Program-made: the position numbers and the translations under genes
Assembly (NCBI GenBank): GCA_041748075.1
Contig: JBGTDX010000105.1
Coordinates: 1 to 64,000 of the forward strand
Length of the DNA stretch: 64,000 bases
Reading direction: 5' to 3'
Source of the DNA: JBGSYJ01 sp041748075
GTDB lineage: Bacteria; Acidobacteriota; Thermoanaerobaculia; Gp7-AA8
The notes under the pieces: generated by a model
Told to the model about the DNA's origin: nothing
Seen by the model: the letters and a program-made list of their open reading frames with translations, nothing else
Databases searched by the model: none
Part shown: one piece after another, positions 52,008-61,420 of the stretch
Position numbering within the stretch: position 1 is the stretch's first letter
How the letters are laid out: each line of letters opens with the position of its first letter

Positions 52008-53456
52008 ATGTCCCTTCCGCGATCCAGATCGAGCATCGACCCGATTCTCGTCTTCTCGCTCGTCGCCTCAGAAGCGATTTATCTACTGATCCTTCGCACG
52101 GACGCGATCAACGGCGCGGGTCCCGTGCTGGGGTTCCTCGCGATGCTCGCGGCGCTCTTTGCGATCTACGCCGTGATTGGCTGGAGAGTCCTGCGTGGCA
52201 GACTGAATGGCAGCGGAAATCTCGCCGTAGCACTGGCGGCGGCCGTGATCTTCAGGGTCACCCTTCTTCCCGCCGGCTTACCTCCCGCCGATGCCTGGCA
52301 GGAGAAGGCGCAGGCAGTGAAGGCCGACCTCGCCGGTGAGGCAGTGACTTTCGAAAGATTTCTTCTCTACGACCACGACATCTGGCGGTATCTCTGGGAC
52401 GGCCGCGTCGCTGCTTCGGGCATCAACCCTTATGTGCATGCGCCGGAAAGTGCCGCGCTCGATTCTCTGGAGGATGGAGTCTGGGGAGAGATTCGCTGGA
52501 ACGTGAACCACCCACACCTCCGGACCATTTATCCTCCGGCAGCCCAGGGACTCTTCCGCGTCTCGCACGCCTTCGCGCCGGGAAGCATCATTGCGATGAA
52601 GGGACTGCTGGTACTGCTCGATCTCGTCGCGATCGGCTTTCTGATCCTCGCGCTCCGTGCCATGCGAAAGCCGCGCTCTCTGGCCATTCTCTACGCGCTC
52701 AACCCTCTGGTGATCAAGGTCTTCGCCGGAAGCGGCCATGTCGATGCCCTGCTCGTCGCGGCCCTGTGCGCTACAGTCTGGTTGTTTGCATCGAAGAAGC
52801 ATGTGCCCGCGATGCTCACATTTGCCGTCGCCGTGCTGACGAAGCTGAGCCCATTGATCCTCCTCCCTTTCGTTCTGGTGCGGTTGCCTGTACGCCTGCG
52901 CATCGCGCTCGCCGTCCTGCTCACTGTCTTCCTTGCGCCGATGTTTCTCGCCTGGAGCGGGGAAGGGAGCGGTCTCCGAACGTTCGCCGGCGGCTGGGAG
53001 TTCAACGGCGGCGTTTACGCGCTGCTGCTCGGGGCAATGGGCGGGCCGGGCGAAGCGGCGGAGCTCGCCGCCAGGGTGATCTGTGCCGGTCTTCTTGGAC
53101 TTTCGCTGTTCGGGTTGATGCGTCGTGATGACGGAAGCCTCGAGAGTCTGGCCCACTGTTCGATGTGGGCAATGGGACTCCTGCTGCTGTTCAGTCCTGC
53201 CGTGTTCCCCTGGTACGTCACCTGGGTTCTGCCTTTCGCCGTTTTGTGCCGCAGCTCCGCGTGGCTCAGCTTCTCGGCGCTCGTCTGGCTGTCGTTGTTC
53301 GTGATGATCGACGGCCGGCAGCACAGCCTCGTGCTGCTCGTCGAATACGGGCTGCTCCTGATCCTGCTCCTTCTGGCAACAAGACATGGCCGCCACGCGT
53401 TCGTGAGGGCCTTTCAACAAAGACCAGTGCCAACACTCATCGAGGAGAGATTATGA
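52008..53456 (+). CDS. GT-C-type membrane glycosyltransferase
   Basis: A 482-residue integral membrane protein, ATG 52008. Ten or more hydrophobic helices; the first loop has YDHDIWRYLWDGRVAASGIN and PYVHAP, a pattern typical of polyprenol-phosphate mannose-dependent transferases (GT87/DUF2029-like). HPHLRTIYPPAAQ follows. It would transfer a sugar from a lipid carrier outside the membrane. Its stop overlaps the next start by 4 bases. The frame is open upstream from 51633 through the aldo/keto reductase remnant, but that is not coding. Confidence 0.78.
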   Translation: MSLPRSRSSIDPILVFSLVASEAIYLLILRTDAINGAGPVLGFLAMLAALFAIYAVIGWRVLRGRLNGSGNLAVALAAAVIFRVTLLPAGLPPADAWQEKAQAVKADLAGEAVTFERFLLYDHDIWRYLWDGRVAASGINPYVHAPESAALDSLEDGVWGEIRWNVNHPHLRTIYPPAAQGLFRVSHAFAPGSIIAMKGLLVLLDLVAIGFLILALRAMRKPRSLAILYALNPLVIKVFAGSGHVDALLVAALCATVWLFASKKHVPAMLTFAVAVLTKLSPLILLPFVLVRLPVRLRIALAVLLTVFLAPMFLAWSGEGSGLRTFAGGWEFNGGVYALLLGAMGGPGEAAELAARVICAGLLGLSLFGLMRRDDGSLESLAHCSMWAMGLLLLFSPAVFPWYVTWVLPFAVLCRSSAWLSFSALVWLSLFVMIDGRQHSLVLLVEYGLLLILLLLATRHGRHAFVRAFQQRPVPTLIEERL

Positions 53457-53827
53457 AACGACATATGCTACTCATTGCAGTAATGCTGTTCGCTACATCG
53501 ACCATGCTTCTGGGGAGCGGAACGGTCGGAGGCGGTACTAAATCCGACATGAACGTGACCAAGAACATGAAGGGGACGATCGCGAAGATCGACCTGGAAG
53601 AAAACGTAGTTCTGTTGAAGACCGAGGATGAAAAGGTCTATCAGTTTCAGATCGTGAAGAAGACGAAAATGAAGGCCCACAAGAAGTCGGCGCTCGCTTC
53701 GCGAAAGAACATTGCGCTGACCGACTTCGTGGAAGGTCAGACCGTGCAGATCACCTACAAGTCAACGGAGCCACAGACCGCGGTCGAGTTGCGGCTTCTG
53801 CCCTCGGAGATGAGCACCACGAGCTGA
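53453..53827 (+). CDS. Small exported beta-rich protein
   Basis: A 124-residue protein with a signal peptide (MKRHMLLIAVMLFATSTMLL). The mature part looks like a small beta-barrel/OB-type fold: GTIAKIDLEENVVLLKTED and then FVEGQTVQITYK, similar to DUF5666-type proteins. Function unknown. Its start overlaps the upstream glycosyltransferase stop (ATGA), and the next gene begins 9 bases later, so it is in the same operon. Confidence 0.75.
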   Translation: MKRHMLLIAVMLFATSTMLLGSGTVGGGTKSDMNVTKNMKGTIAKIDLEENVVLLKTEDEKVYQFQIVKKTKMKAHKKSALASRKNIALTDFVEGQTVQITYKSTEPQTAVELRLLPSEMSTTS

Positions 53828-53836
53828 AGGTGCCCC

Positions 53837-54616
53837 ATGACATTGCCATCACGAGCATCATCCGTTGCCGCGGTGATTCCGGCGCTCGATGAGGAAAAAT
53901 CGATCGGCGCCGTGATCCGCGCGATCGACCGCCGCGTCGCGGGCGTCGTCATCGTTGGCGACAACGGCAGTTCCGACCGCACTGCCGCCGTAGCCCGGGA
54001 GGCGGGTGCAACGGTTGTTTTCGCTCCGGAACGCGGTTATGGCGCCGCCTGCGCCGCCGCGCTTCGGGCGCTGCCGTCCCAGGTCGAGATCGTCGTCTTT
54101 CTCGACGCCGACGGCGCTGATGATCCTTCGCAGATCGAATCCCTCGTCGCGCCGATCCTCGAAGGGAGGGCCGATCTGGTGATCGGGTCCCGGGCGCTGG
54201 GAGTCGTCGAATCGGGTGCCCTGACACCGCAGCAACGTGCCGGAAACTGGCTGGCCACACGGTTGATCCGTCTCCTGCACGGGTTCCGCTACACGGACCT
54301 CGGGCCGTTTCGCGCAATCCGGCGGGAGTTGCTCGATGCCATCGCCATGCAGGATCGCCGGTACGGCTGGACCGTGGAAATGCAGATTCGCGCTCTTCAA
54401 CTCGGCGGTAAAATCGTCGAGGTTCCGGCGACCTACAGAAGGCGGGTTGGCGTTTCGAAGATCAGCGGAACCGTGAAGGGAGTAGCATTGGCGGGATACT
54501 GGATCCTCTTCACGATCGCGAAGTACTCGATCCTCCGGCCCGAAGCCGGCAGCGAAAAGACTGCCCGCATGGAAGCGTGGCAGAGGATCACAAGCGTTCG
54601 ACGGAACGAGACATGA
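53837..54616 (+). CDS. Glycosyltransferase family 2 (dolichyl-phosphate mannose synthase-like)
   Basis: A 259-residue GT2 enzyme: ALDEEKSIGAVIRAI, the donor site VVFLDADGADDP with the DxD-like motif, and GSRALG. It resembles polyprenol-phosphate mannose/glucose synthases, which make the lipid-linked sugar used by GT-C enzymes such as the one two genes upstream. No C-terminal membrane anchor is evident apart from a single hydrophobic stretch. It overlaps the next gene by 4 bases. Confidence 0.87.
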   Translation: MTLPSRASSVAAVIPALDEEKSIGAVIRAIDRRVAGVVIVGDNGSSDRTAAVAREAGATVVFAPERGYGAACAAALRALPSQVEIVVFLDADGADDPSQIESLVAPILEGRADLVIGSRALGVVESGALTPQQRAGNWLATRLIRLLHGFRYTDLGPFRAIRRELLDAIAMQDRRYGWTVEMQIRALQLGGKIVEVPATYRRRVGVSKISGTVKGVALAGYWILFTIAKYSILRPEAGSEKTARMEAWQRITSVRRNET

Positions 54617-55761
54617 ATGGTGAGGAGAGTCATTCCCGCGAGAAACTGTCCTGGATCCTAATCGCAGCCTTCTGGCCGGCAATCGGAATCGGGTTCATGG
54701 CCGTCGGGCTTCTCAGCGATCCAGGCACGTTCGACCTTCGCGATACCCGCCAGCTCTTCCTCGACTGGATGACGTGGGTCCAGTGGTCACTTTTCACCAT
54801 ACCGATTCTTCTGATTGCCCGAAGGATTCGACGTCACGCTTCGGGGGTCGCGGCAATTGCACTTCATATCCTGGCCGCCGCCGGGTTCACTCTGCTGCAT
54901 CTGACGTCGTATCTGCTGCTCGTGGAGCTCGTTCGTGGGCCGGATCCGGCCGGACTTCCGGGTATCCTCGCTGTGGCCGCCGTCCGGCTGCCGCGGCATC
55001 TGCTCTACAACCCGCTGATCTACGGAGCGATCGTTCTTGCAGGGTACGCGGTTCATCAGTACTGGTATCGGGAAGTGCGCAATCACGAGAAGGCTCTGAT
55101 GGAAAGGCTCGTCGCGGAAGCGGAGCTCGATTTGCTGCGCGCCCAGGTTCAGCCCTCTTTCATCGTGGCGACGCTCGCGGCGATCAGCAGGCTCGTGGAT
55201 GAGGATGTCGACCGGGCCGAGGATGCGATTCTGCGTTTGAGCGACTTTCTCCGGCTATGCCTGAAGAGCGGAGAACGGCAGTATTCATCGGTCGAAGATG
55301 AGGTCGTCGTCGTCCGCACCTGGCTCGATGTGCTGAAGGTCGCGACCCCCGCAGGACACGGCGGAACTGTCGTCGTCGACACTTCCGCGCTGCACTGCCC
55401 CATGCCGCCCGCGTTCCTTCAGGTCCTGGTGGACTACGCAATCGGCATCGCACGGAACAGAGAGTTCGATCTCGAGATCGCGCGGCAAGAGGGCCGGTTA
55501 TCCATCCGGATGCACATCGAAACACTCAACGAGGGGCTGACCTCGAGCCCTGCGCTGACCGCCGTGCAGTCCGTGCTCAAGCGCGCGTATGGTAGCCGGT
55601 TCGGACTGAGCCATCGATTTCAGGGAGGGGTGACGGATCTCGAGTTTTCGCTGCCGATCGCGCAGGAGGACGCGGCATCGACTCCCGACGACCGGTCTGT
55701 TTCGGAGCAAGAACGAGAGTTGACTTCCAAGCCGTGGAGCGTACCGGAGTTGCAGAGATGA
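54613..55761 (+). CDS. LytS-like pseudokinase
   Basis: A 382-residue membrane protein with about four helices and a LytS-type (His_kinase) cytoplasmic domain. The usual QPHFLFNTLN has become QPSFIVATLAA: the phospho-acceptor His is S182 and the Asn residues are Ala. In the ATP domain the N-box LVENAI is LVDYAI, and no DxGxG box is recognisable. It should therefore be unable to autophosphorylate. It overlaps the GT2 gene by 4 bases, and an intact LytS homologue follows at 55802. It may act as a partner or sensor subunit for that kinase. Confidence 0.8.
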   Translation: MNGEESHSREKLSWILIAAFWPAIGIGFMAVGLLSDPGTFDLRDTRQLFLDWMTWVQWSLFTIPILLIARRIRRHASGVAAIALHILAAAGFTLLHLTSYLLLVELVRGPDPAGLPGILAVAAVRLPRHLLYNPLIYGAIVLAGYAVHQYWYREVRNHEKALMERLVAEAELDLLRAQVQPSFIVATLAAISRLVDEDVDRAEDAILRLSDFLRLCLKSGERQYSSVEDEVVVVRTWLDVLKVATPAGHGGTVVVDTSALHCPMPPAFLQVLVDYAIGIARNREFDLEIARQEGRLSIRMHIETLNEGLTSSPALTAVQSVLKRAYGSRFGLSHRFQGGVTDLEFSLPIAQEDAASTPDDRSVSEQERELTSKPWSVPELQR

Positions 55762-55801
55762 GCGGCGTGACGCTCGTATTGCACGAGAGGCCCGAGGTGT
55801 C

Positions 55802-56884
55802 ATGAATCTTTCGATCAACGCGCTGGGCCGGGCGCCGGCGTTCTACGCTGTAATCGTCGTGCTGGCGACGGTGATGGCGCTCGGATCGATGCAGCTCGTT
55901 GCGATCGGCGCCCCTTTCGATCACGGAACACCAGCCGACATGATCGTGGGATGGCTCGCATTCATCGTGCTCTCTCCGCTCCTGTGGCTCGCAGGCGGAA
56001 CGAAGCTGTCGAACCTCGGCTGGAAGGAACGGCTGCCGCGTGCCGCATTCGCGTCTATCGCCGTTGCCACTCTGGCAGAGGCTGCGGGAGCTCTTGCAGC
56101 ACGGTTCATCTCGAACGCCCCGCTTCTTCGTGAGGACTACGCTCTGCTGATGATGGATGACGGGCTGCGGATCAAATTCATCGCTTCATTCGCGATCATC
56201 CAGATCGTGCAGGGCCTCCGGTTGCGAATCGAAAGACTGGAACAGGAACAGCGCGCCGCTTCGCTCGAAGCACAGCTCGCGGCGACGCGGCTCAGCACTC
56301 TCAGGATGCAACTGCATCCGCACTTTCTTTTCAATACCCTCAACTCGGTCACTGCGCTGCTTCGAAGAAATCCGAAGGCGGCCCGCGAAATGCTTCGGCA
56401 GCTGAGCGTCCTTTTCGAGCGGTCGCTCGATCTCGAGGGCGGCGATCGGGTGCCTCTTCGCGAAGAGATCGCGCTTCTTCAGAATTACCTGGAAATTGAG
56501 AAGACACGTTTCGGTGACCGGCTGCAGGTCGTGATCGACGTCGAAGATAACGTCGCAGCGTGCCTGGTTCCGAGTCTCATTCTGCAGCCCCTCGTCGAGA
56601 ACTCGATCCGGCACGGGCTCGCTCCCCGTGCTGTGGGTGGAATCGTTCTGGTCCGAGGTTTCCGGCAGCAGGACTCCGTGATCATTCTCGTGAGCGATGA
56701 CGGAAGAGGGCTTCCGGCTGGCGGATTCTGTGAAGGCATCGGGCTGAGGAACACGAGGATGCGGCTCGAGTACCTCTACGGAAAACGTCAGACGCTGGCG
56801 GTCGAGCCGAATCCGGAGGGCGGTGTGACGGTGAGGCTCATCCTCCCATTCGAGATCCAGCTCCCGGTGGAATCGGCCGCGTGA
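55802..56884 (+). CDS. LytS-type sensor histidine kinase
   Basis: A 360-residue kinase with about four N-terminal membrane helices, the acceptor H174 in LHPHFLFNTLNSV, the N-box LVENSIRHGL and the G-box DDGRGLPAGG with GIGLRNTRMRLEYLY. All kinase motifs are intact. It starts 40 bases after the pseudokinase and its stop overlaps the response regulator by 4 bases (GTGA), so they form a two-component system. The stimulus is unknown; envelope stress is plausible given the glycosyltransferases upstream. Confidence 0.92.
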   Translation: MNLSINALGRAPAFYAVIVVLATVMALGSMQLVAIGAPFDHGTPADMIVGWLAFIVLSPLLWLAGGTKLSNLGWKERLPRAAFASIAVATLAEAAGALAARFISNAPLLREDYALLMMDDGLRIKFIASFAIIQIVQGLRLRIERLEQEQRAASLEAQLAATRLSTLRMQLHPHFLFNTLNSVTALLRRNPKAAREMLRQLSVLFERSLDLEGGDRVPLREEIALLQNYLEIEKTRFGDRLQVVIDVEDNVAACLVPSLILQPLVENSIRHGLAPRAVGGIVLVRGFRQQDSVIILVSDDGRGLPAGGFCEGIGLRNTRMRLEYLYGKRQTLAVEPNPEGGVTVRLILPFEIQLPVESAA

Positions 56885-57642
56885 CTGTTCGCGTCCTCAT
56901 CGCCGACGATGAGCCGCTTGCGCGCGAGCGGATGCGTGATCTGTTGACCGAGGTGCCGGGTTTCGAAGTGATCGGAGAGAGCGCCGATGGGAGGGAGACC
57001 GTCGCCGCCGTCCAGGCGCTGAGTCCCGATCTGCTCCTCCTCGACATTCAGATGCCGGAGCTCGACGGTTTCGGCGTGCTCGAACAGCTCGATCCCTCGC
57101 AGATGCCGGTTGTCCTTTTTCTCACGGCATTCGATCACTACGCGGTGAAGGCGTTCGAGGTGCATGCGGTCGACTATCTGCTCAAGCCGGTAGATCCGCG
57201 ACGTTTTCGCGAAGCCGCCGAACGCGCGCGCGAAGCGATCGAGCGCAGCAGTGACCGTGGGATCACCGGAAATCTGTTGAGGGTGCTCAGGGAGCACTCA
57301 CGCGACGACTATCTGGAGAGGCTCGTCGTCAAATCCGGCGCGCGTGTGATCTTCGTCCGGACTGCCGAGATCGACTGGATCGAGGCGGAGGAGAATTACG
57401 TGCGCATCCATTCGCGCAACGACAAGCATCTTCTTCGTCACACACTCTCGGGCCTCGAGAAGAAGCTCGATCCGCGTCGGTTCGCCCGGATCGCAAGATC
57501 GGTCATCGTGAACACGGACTGCGTGGCCGAGATGGAGCACCTGTCGAAAGGCGAGTATCTCGTCGTCCTGAAAAACGGAACGAAACTTTCGCTCAGTAGT
57601 GCGTACAGGGCGAACCTCGAAGCGTCGCTCGGAAGATTCTGA
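56881..57642 (+). CDS. LytTR-family response regulator
   Basis: A 253-residue regulator with GTG start. The receiver domain (1-120) has DLLLLDIQMPELDG with the phospho-Asp and DYLLKPVDPRRF with the Lys. The LytTR DNA-binding domain (about 140-253) has IDWIEAEENYVRIHS and RIARSVIVNT. It is partnered with the LytS kinase upstream and probably controls the operon or other envelope genes. Confidence 0.93.
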   Translation: MTVRVLIADDEPLARERMRDLLTEVPGFEVIGESADGRETVAAVQALSPDLLLLDIQMPELDGFGVLEQLDPSQMPVVLFLTAFDHYAVKAFEVHAVDYLLKPVDPRRFREAAERAREAIERSSDRGITGNLLRVLREHSRDDYLERLVVKSGARVIFVRTAEIDWIEAEENYVRIHSRNDKHLLRHTLSGLEKKLDPRRFARIARSVIVNTDCVAEMEHLSKGEYLVVLKNGTKLSLSSAYRANLEASLGRF

Positions 57643-57755
57643 GACTGTCTTCCGTCGCCGGCGTGACTCCACTCGCTGTCTGGACGTATACCTGCCAGGC
57701 TGCAGTATGCTTTCAACGCGCTGAGTCGCACACCACTATCCGGCACGAGGACACA

Positions 57756-59885
57756 ATGAACCTCCTTCTGATTCTCTTCATGATGGCGACCGAAGCCCCA
57801 CCGCCGATCGTTGGGACACTCTGCTTTTCTGAGGGACGTGGATGCGTCTCGACCAGTGGGACGAGGATCGAGGTTGCGGAGGAGGATTCTGACCGGCTCT
57901 ACGTCTGGACGAGCGAGGACTGGCGTTCAGTGGTCATCGGTAAGTTGGACGCCGGAGCCGGCTTGATCGACCTCGGACTTCCGTCGTCCGCCGACAAACA
58001 GCCAGACGTCAGGGAGGACCGCCGCACGTTGCGCCTCTCCGTCAGCGGTCAGGCGGCTCGAGGCTGGCCAACGGACGTGCGGTTCACTCTCGTCGAATCG
58101 AAAGAGAAGCGTTGGGTATGGACGCTTCCCGCGGGATCAACGCGCGGTGAGATGACGGTGCACCTCCCGGTGGGATCCTCCCGATTGTTCCTCGGCGCGA
58201 AGCGGCATCGAACGGAAATGCGACCGATTCGCAGTGAAGGGAACCTCTCGCTCGGACAGGTCGAGTTCAAACCGCTCCCATCGATCTCCGGCCGCGTGAC
58301 CCGAGCCCACGAGGAAGAGATCGTTCCCGTTGCGGGAGCCCAGGTCATGCTCGGCGATGGGAAGCTGGCGGCGACGACGAACGAACAGGGTGCTTTTCGT
58401 GCGGAACTTTCCGAGCCCGACCCGAACGAGATGATGGTGATGAGTCCCGGCCTCTCGACTCAGGTCGTCCTTCTGGAAAGGCTTGAAGCGGAGAATGACC
58501 TGGGAGAGATACGTCTCGAATCCGGCGTGAAACTCACGCTGGAGGTGAATCGCCCGGACGAATTGCGCTCGAAGAGCGTGCGAGTTCGACTGCTGCGCGA
58601 TATCGAGAAGCGGTATGAGCACACCGAAGCCGCAAAGGACGAGCTGCAGCCCGGTGACGAGACGATTCAGTTTTCCGATCTATCGTCCGGCGATTACTTT
58701 GTGATCTTCGAGGGCGAGCAGGATTTCGAGCGAATGCTCGTGCTCGTTGAGGTCCGGAACGACGAGGTGACCAGAAGGGTCGAGATCCGGCCATTCCGCC
58801 TCGAAGGAACCGTGACACTCGGGGACGATCGGGTGAGCGGTGGAAAAGTCGGGATCGGACCACACGGACACGGGCAGACCTGGAGAGCAGAACTGCCGAT
58901 CGATTCGGAAGGCGACTTCGGCGGGGTGCTGTGGCAGACGGGGAAATTGTTTGCGTTCGTCACATTGCCCGATGTCGCCGGCGGGATGCTCGTTGCGACA
59001 TCGCCCGAGCTGGGCAGCGATCCATCGAAGTGGCCGATCTCGTTCAGGAAGCGACTGATTCATGGTCGGGTCTTCGATGTAGAGAGTGGAGCCGGAATCG
59101 AGGCGGTCGGTTTCCGACTACAGATAGAGAGAGCGGATGGGGTCCGGAGTTATTCACCTGTCAAGACGGCGGCGTCCGGCGAGTACGAGATTCTGGCCTG
59201 GGAGGACGGCACATACGATCTGATCATCACATCGAAAGACCATCTGCCAAAAACAGAGACCGTAGTCCTCACAGAGGTAGACGGCTCGCGAAGTGTGGAC
59301 ATCGGGCTGGAGCGCGGCACCGATGTCACGCTGCAGCTCGTCTGGACTTCCGGTCAGCCAGTTGCCGGCGCAACGATCCTCGAAGGCGTTGCGCGCGATG
59401 GCCACAATCCCGAGCGGATGCACTCTGCAGATGCGGCCGGTCTGTTGAAGCTTCGCGTTTCTGATGGTGAGACGAGGCTGCTCTATGTGATTCCGCGCGA
59501 AGGATCATTCGCTCCGGTACGGGTCACTGCGAGCAGCTCGACCGCCGAGAGACCGCTCCGTGTGGAAATCCCTTCGCCAGCCGGATCGCTCCGGCTGATG
59601 GTGAAAGACGTCGAAGGGAACGAGGCGACCGGTTTTGTCGTAGTCATGCGTTACAACGGCGAGTGGATCCCGTATCCGATCATTGGACGCCTTCGAGGAA
59701 ACCGCACGCCCGGAGGCCTGGAGTTCCTCGGGATGCCGGCAGGCGCTTACGAAGTCTGGGCGCTGAAGCCCGGCGGGGGTGGACGGCAGCCTGTGCCGAA
59801 CGCGCCCCCAGCGCACCCGCCAGTGCGCGTTGGCCTCGCTGCTGGTGGAGCGAGTGCCGAGCTGACAGTGGTGCAGCTGCCCTGA
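57756..59885 (+). CDS. Large exported protein with repeated beta-sandwich domains
   Basis: About 709 residues, ATG 57756 with GAGG upstream. It has a short signal peptide (MNLLLILFMMATEA). Repeats resemble carboxypeptidase-regulatory or prealbumin-like domains: VAGAQVMLGDGKLAATTNEQ, then VFDVESGAGIEAVGF, PVAGATILEGVARDG and GMPAGAYEVWAL. There are no enzymatic motifs, and the function is unknown. It may be a surface or periplasmic structural protein. It is not coupled to the LytTR gene (113-base gap). Confidence 0.75.
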   Translation: MNLLLILFMMATEAPPPIVGTLCFSEGRGCVSTSGTRIEVAEEDSDRLYVWTSEDWRSVVIGKLDAGAGLIDLGLPSSADKQPDVREDRRTLRLSVSGQAARGWPTDVRFTLVESKEKRWVWTLPAGSTRGEMTVHLPVGSSRLFLGAKRHRTEMRPIRSEGNLSLGQVEFKPLPSISGRVTRAHEEEIVPVAGAQVMLGDGKLAATTNEQGAFRAELSEPDPNEMMVMSPGLSTQVVLLERLEAENDLGEIRLESGVKLTLEVNRPDELRSKSVRVRLLRDIEKRYEHTEAAKDELQPGDETIQFSDLSSGDYFVIFEGEQDFERMLVLVEVRNDEVTRRVEIRPFRLEGTVTLGDDRVSGGKVGIGPHGHGQTWRAELPIDSEGDFGGVLWQTGKLFAFVTLPDVAGGMLVATSPELGSDPSKWPISFRKRLIHGRVFDVESGAGIEAVGFRLQIERADGVRSYSPVKTAASGEYEILAWEDGTYDLIITSKDHLPKTETVVLTEVDGSRSVDIGLERGTDVTLQLVWTSGQPVAGATILEGVARDGHNPERMHSADAAGLLKLRVSDGETRLLYVIPREGSFAPVRVTASSSTAERPLRVEIPSPAGSLRLMVKDVEGNEATGFVVVMRYNGEWIPYPIIGRLRGNRTPGGLEFLGMPAGAYEVWALKPGGGGRQPVPNAPPAHPPVRVGLAAGGASAELTVVQLP

Positions 59886-59909
59886 GGGACGAGGCAAGAG
59901 ACTTCTGAA

Positions 59910-60332
59910 CTAACGTACGGCTGTTCGCGACTTCAGATAGAGGAAGCCCGCTACGCCGAACAGCCCGGCCGCAATGAGCAGCCCTCCGAGCGTCGGCCGC
60001 CGTACGAGAACGTAGAGTCCGAGCCCTGTACAGATGAATACCCATCTCCGGAGGCGGCCCAGACGCTGCCCCTGAGTGTCGGGCGGCGGTTGTTGCGACT
60101 CGCGCGGTCCCGCGGACCTCGCCCTCCCTCGTCCTGCCCGGGCGTCCCGGATCGTCTCGTAGGCCTGGTTGATGGCCTTGAGCTTTTCCCCCGCCTTCAG
60201 TTGCATGGCAGGATCGTGTGCGAAACGGTCCGGGTGCCAGACCTTGGTCAGGTCGCGGTGCGCGGCCTTCAGCTCCTCTTCGGAAGCCGCAGGAGAGACC
60301 TCCAGCAGGCGGTACGCGTCGTCGATTCTCAT
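59910..60332 (-). CDS. J-domain membrane protein
   Basis: A 140-residue protein with an N-terminal J domain (residues 1-65) including VWHPDRFAHD, so it can stimulate DnaK. It is followed by a polar linker and two short hydrophobic segments near the C-terminus (WVFICTGLGLYVLV and GGLLIAAGLFGVAGFLYL), suggesting a membrane anchor. It may direct DnaK to the membrane. It is convergent with the large exported protein gene. Confidence 0.85.
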   Translation of the reverse strand: MRIDDAYRLLEVSPAASEEELKAAHRDLTKVWHPDRFAHDPAMQLKAGEKLKAINQAYETIRDARAGRGRARSAGPRESQQPPPDTQGQRLGRLRRWVFICTGLGLYVLVRRPTLGGLLIAAGLFGVAGFLYLKSRTAVR

Positions 60333-60439
60333 GGCATTCAGAGCGGAACAGATCTGCTGCCGGCCCGAAAAACGGCCCGTTGCCCGCCAGCGCTGTTAGG
60401 ATCGTCCACAGGGTTCACGTTTTACGAAAGGAGTCTTTC

Positions 60440-61420
60440 ATGGATTTTCCGCAGGGAGTCTATCCCTTCAAGACGCCGCGCTTCCAGCCGCGGATCGTCA
60501 TTATGATCGCAGGCGGCATTCTGGCGTTGATGGTTCTGTCCACGACCTGGTTCACGGTCGATCCGGAGGAAGTAGGCGTCGTCATACGCTTCGGCAGGTA
60601 CGTTCGGACCGAGCCCTCGGGGCTTCATCTCAAACTCCCGTACCCGTTCGAGAACGTGGCCAAGGTGCCCATTGAACGGCAGTTGAAGGAGGAATTCGGG
60701 TTCCGCACTCAGGAGTCCGGGGTCAGGACAAGCTACAGCCCGGAAGACCTCACCGATGAGTCGCTGATGCTCACCGGGGACCTCAACGTGGCTGTGGTGG
60801 AGTGGACCGCGCAGTACCGCGTTCGTGACCCGTACAAATACCTCTTCAAAGTCAGGAACGTGCAGAAGACCTTCCGGGACATGAACGAGACAGTGATGCG
60901 GGAAGTGGTGGGAGACCGGAGCGTGAACGAGGTTCTCACCGTTGGACGTGTGGAGATCGCAAGCATGGTAGAGCAGCGGCTGCAGGCGCTGTGTGACCAG
61001 TACGAGAACGGGATCAAGGTCGAGCAGATCGTCCTGCAGGACGTCAACCCTCCCGATCCGGTAAAGCCGTCGTTCAACGAGGTCAACCAGGCCCAGCAGG
61101 AGCGTGAAAAAATGATCAATCAGGCGCGGGCCGACTACAACCAGGTCATCCCCCGCGCCCGCGGCGAGGCCCTGCAGACAGTCGAGCAGGCCCAGGGCTT
61201 CGCCACAGATCGCGTCAACCGCGCCCGCGGAGACGCCGAGCTCTTCACCCAGGTCCACGCCGCCTACGCACGTGCCCCGGAGGTGACCCGCCGCCGGATG
61301 TACCTCGAGACCATGGGTGTCATTTATCCCAAGGTGAAGAGAAAGTTCATTCTCGACGAGAGCCTGCGAAGTGTCCTTCCGCTCCTTTCACTTCAGGGGA
61401 CTCAGGAGGTGAGCCAGTGA
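60440..61420 (+). CDS. hflK: FtsH protease modulator HflK
   Basis: About 326 residues, ATG 60440 after AAAGGAG. An N-terminal membrane helix (about 20-42) is followed by the SPFH/band-7 domain: FTVDPEEVGVVIRFGRYVR, DLNVAVVEWTAQYRVRDPYKYL and GIKVEQIVLQDVNPPDPV. It forms a complex with HflC around FtsH. It overlaps hflC by 4 bases (GTGA). The frame reads further upstream, but only ATG 60440 fits. Confidence 0.93.
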   Translation: MDFPQGVYPFKTPRFQPRIVIMIAGGILALMVLSTTWFTVDPEEVGVVIRFGRYVRTEPSGLHLKLPYPFENVAKVPIERQLKEEFGFRTQESGVRTSYSPEDLTDESLMLTGDLNVAVVEWTAQYRVRDPYKYLFKVRNVQKTFRDMNETVMREVVGDRSVNEVLTVGRVEIASMVEQRLQALCDQYENGIKVEQIVLQDVNPPDPVKPSFNEVNQAQQEREKMINQARADYNQVIPRARGEALQTVEQAQGFATDRVNRARGDAELFTQVHAAYARAPEVTRRRMYLETMGVIYPKVKRKFILDESLRSVLPLLSLQGTQEVSQ

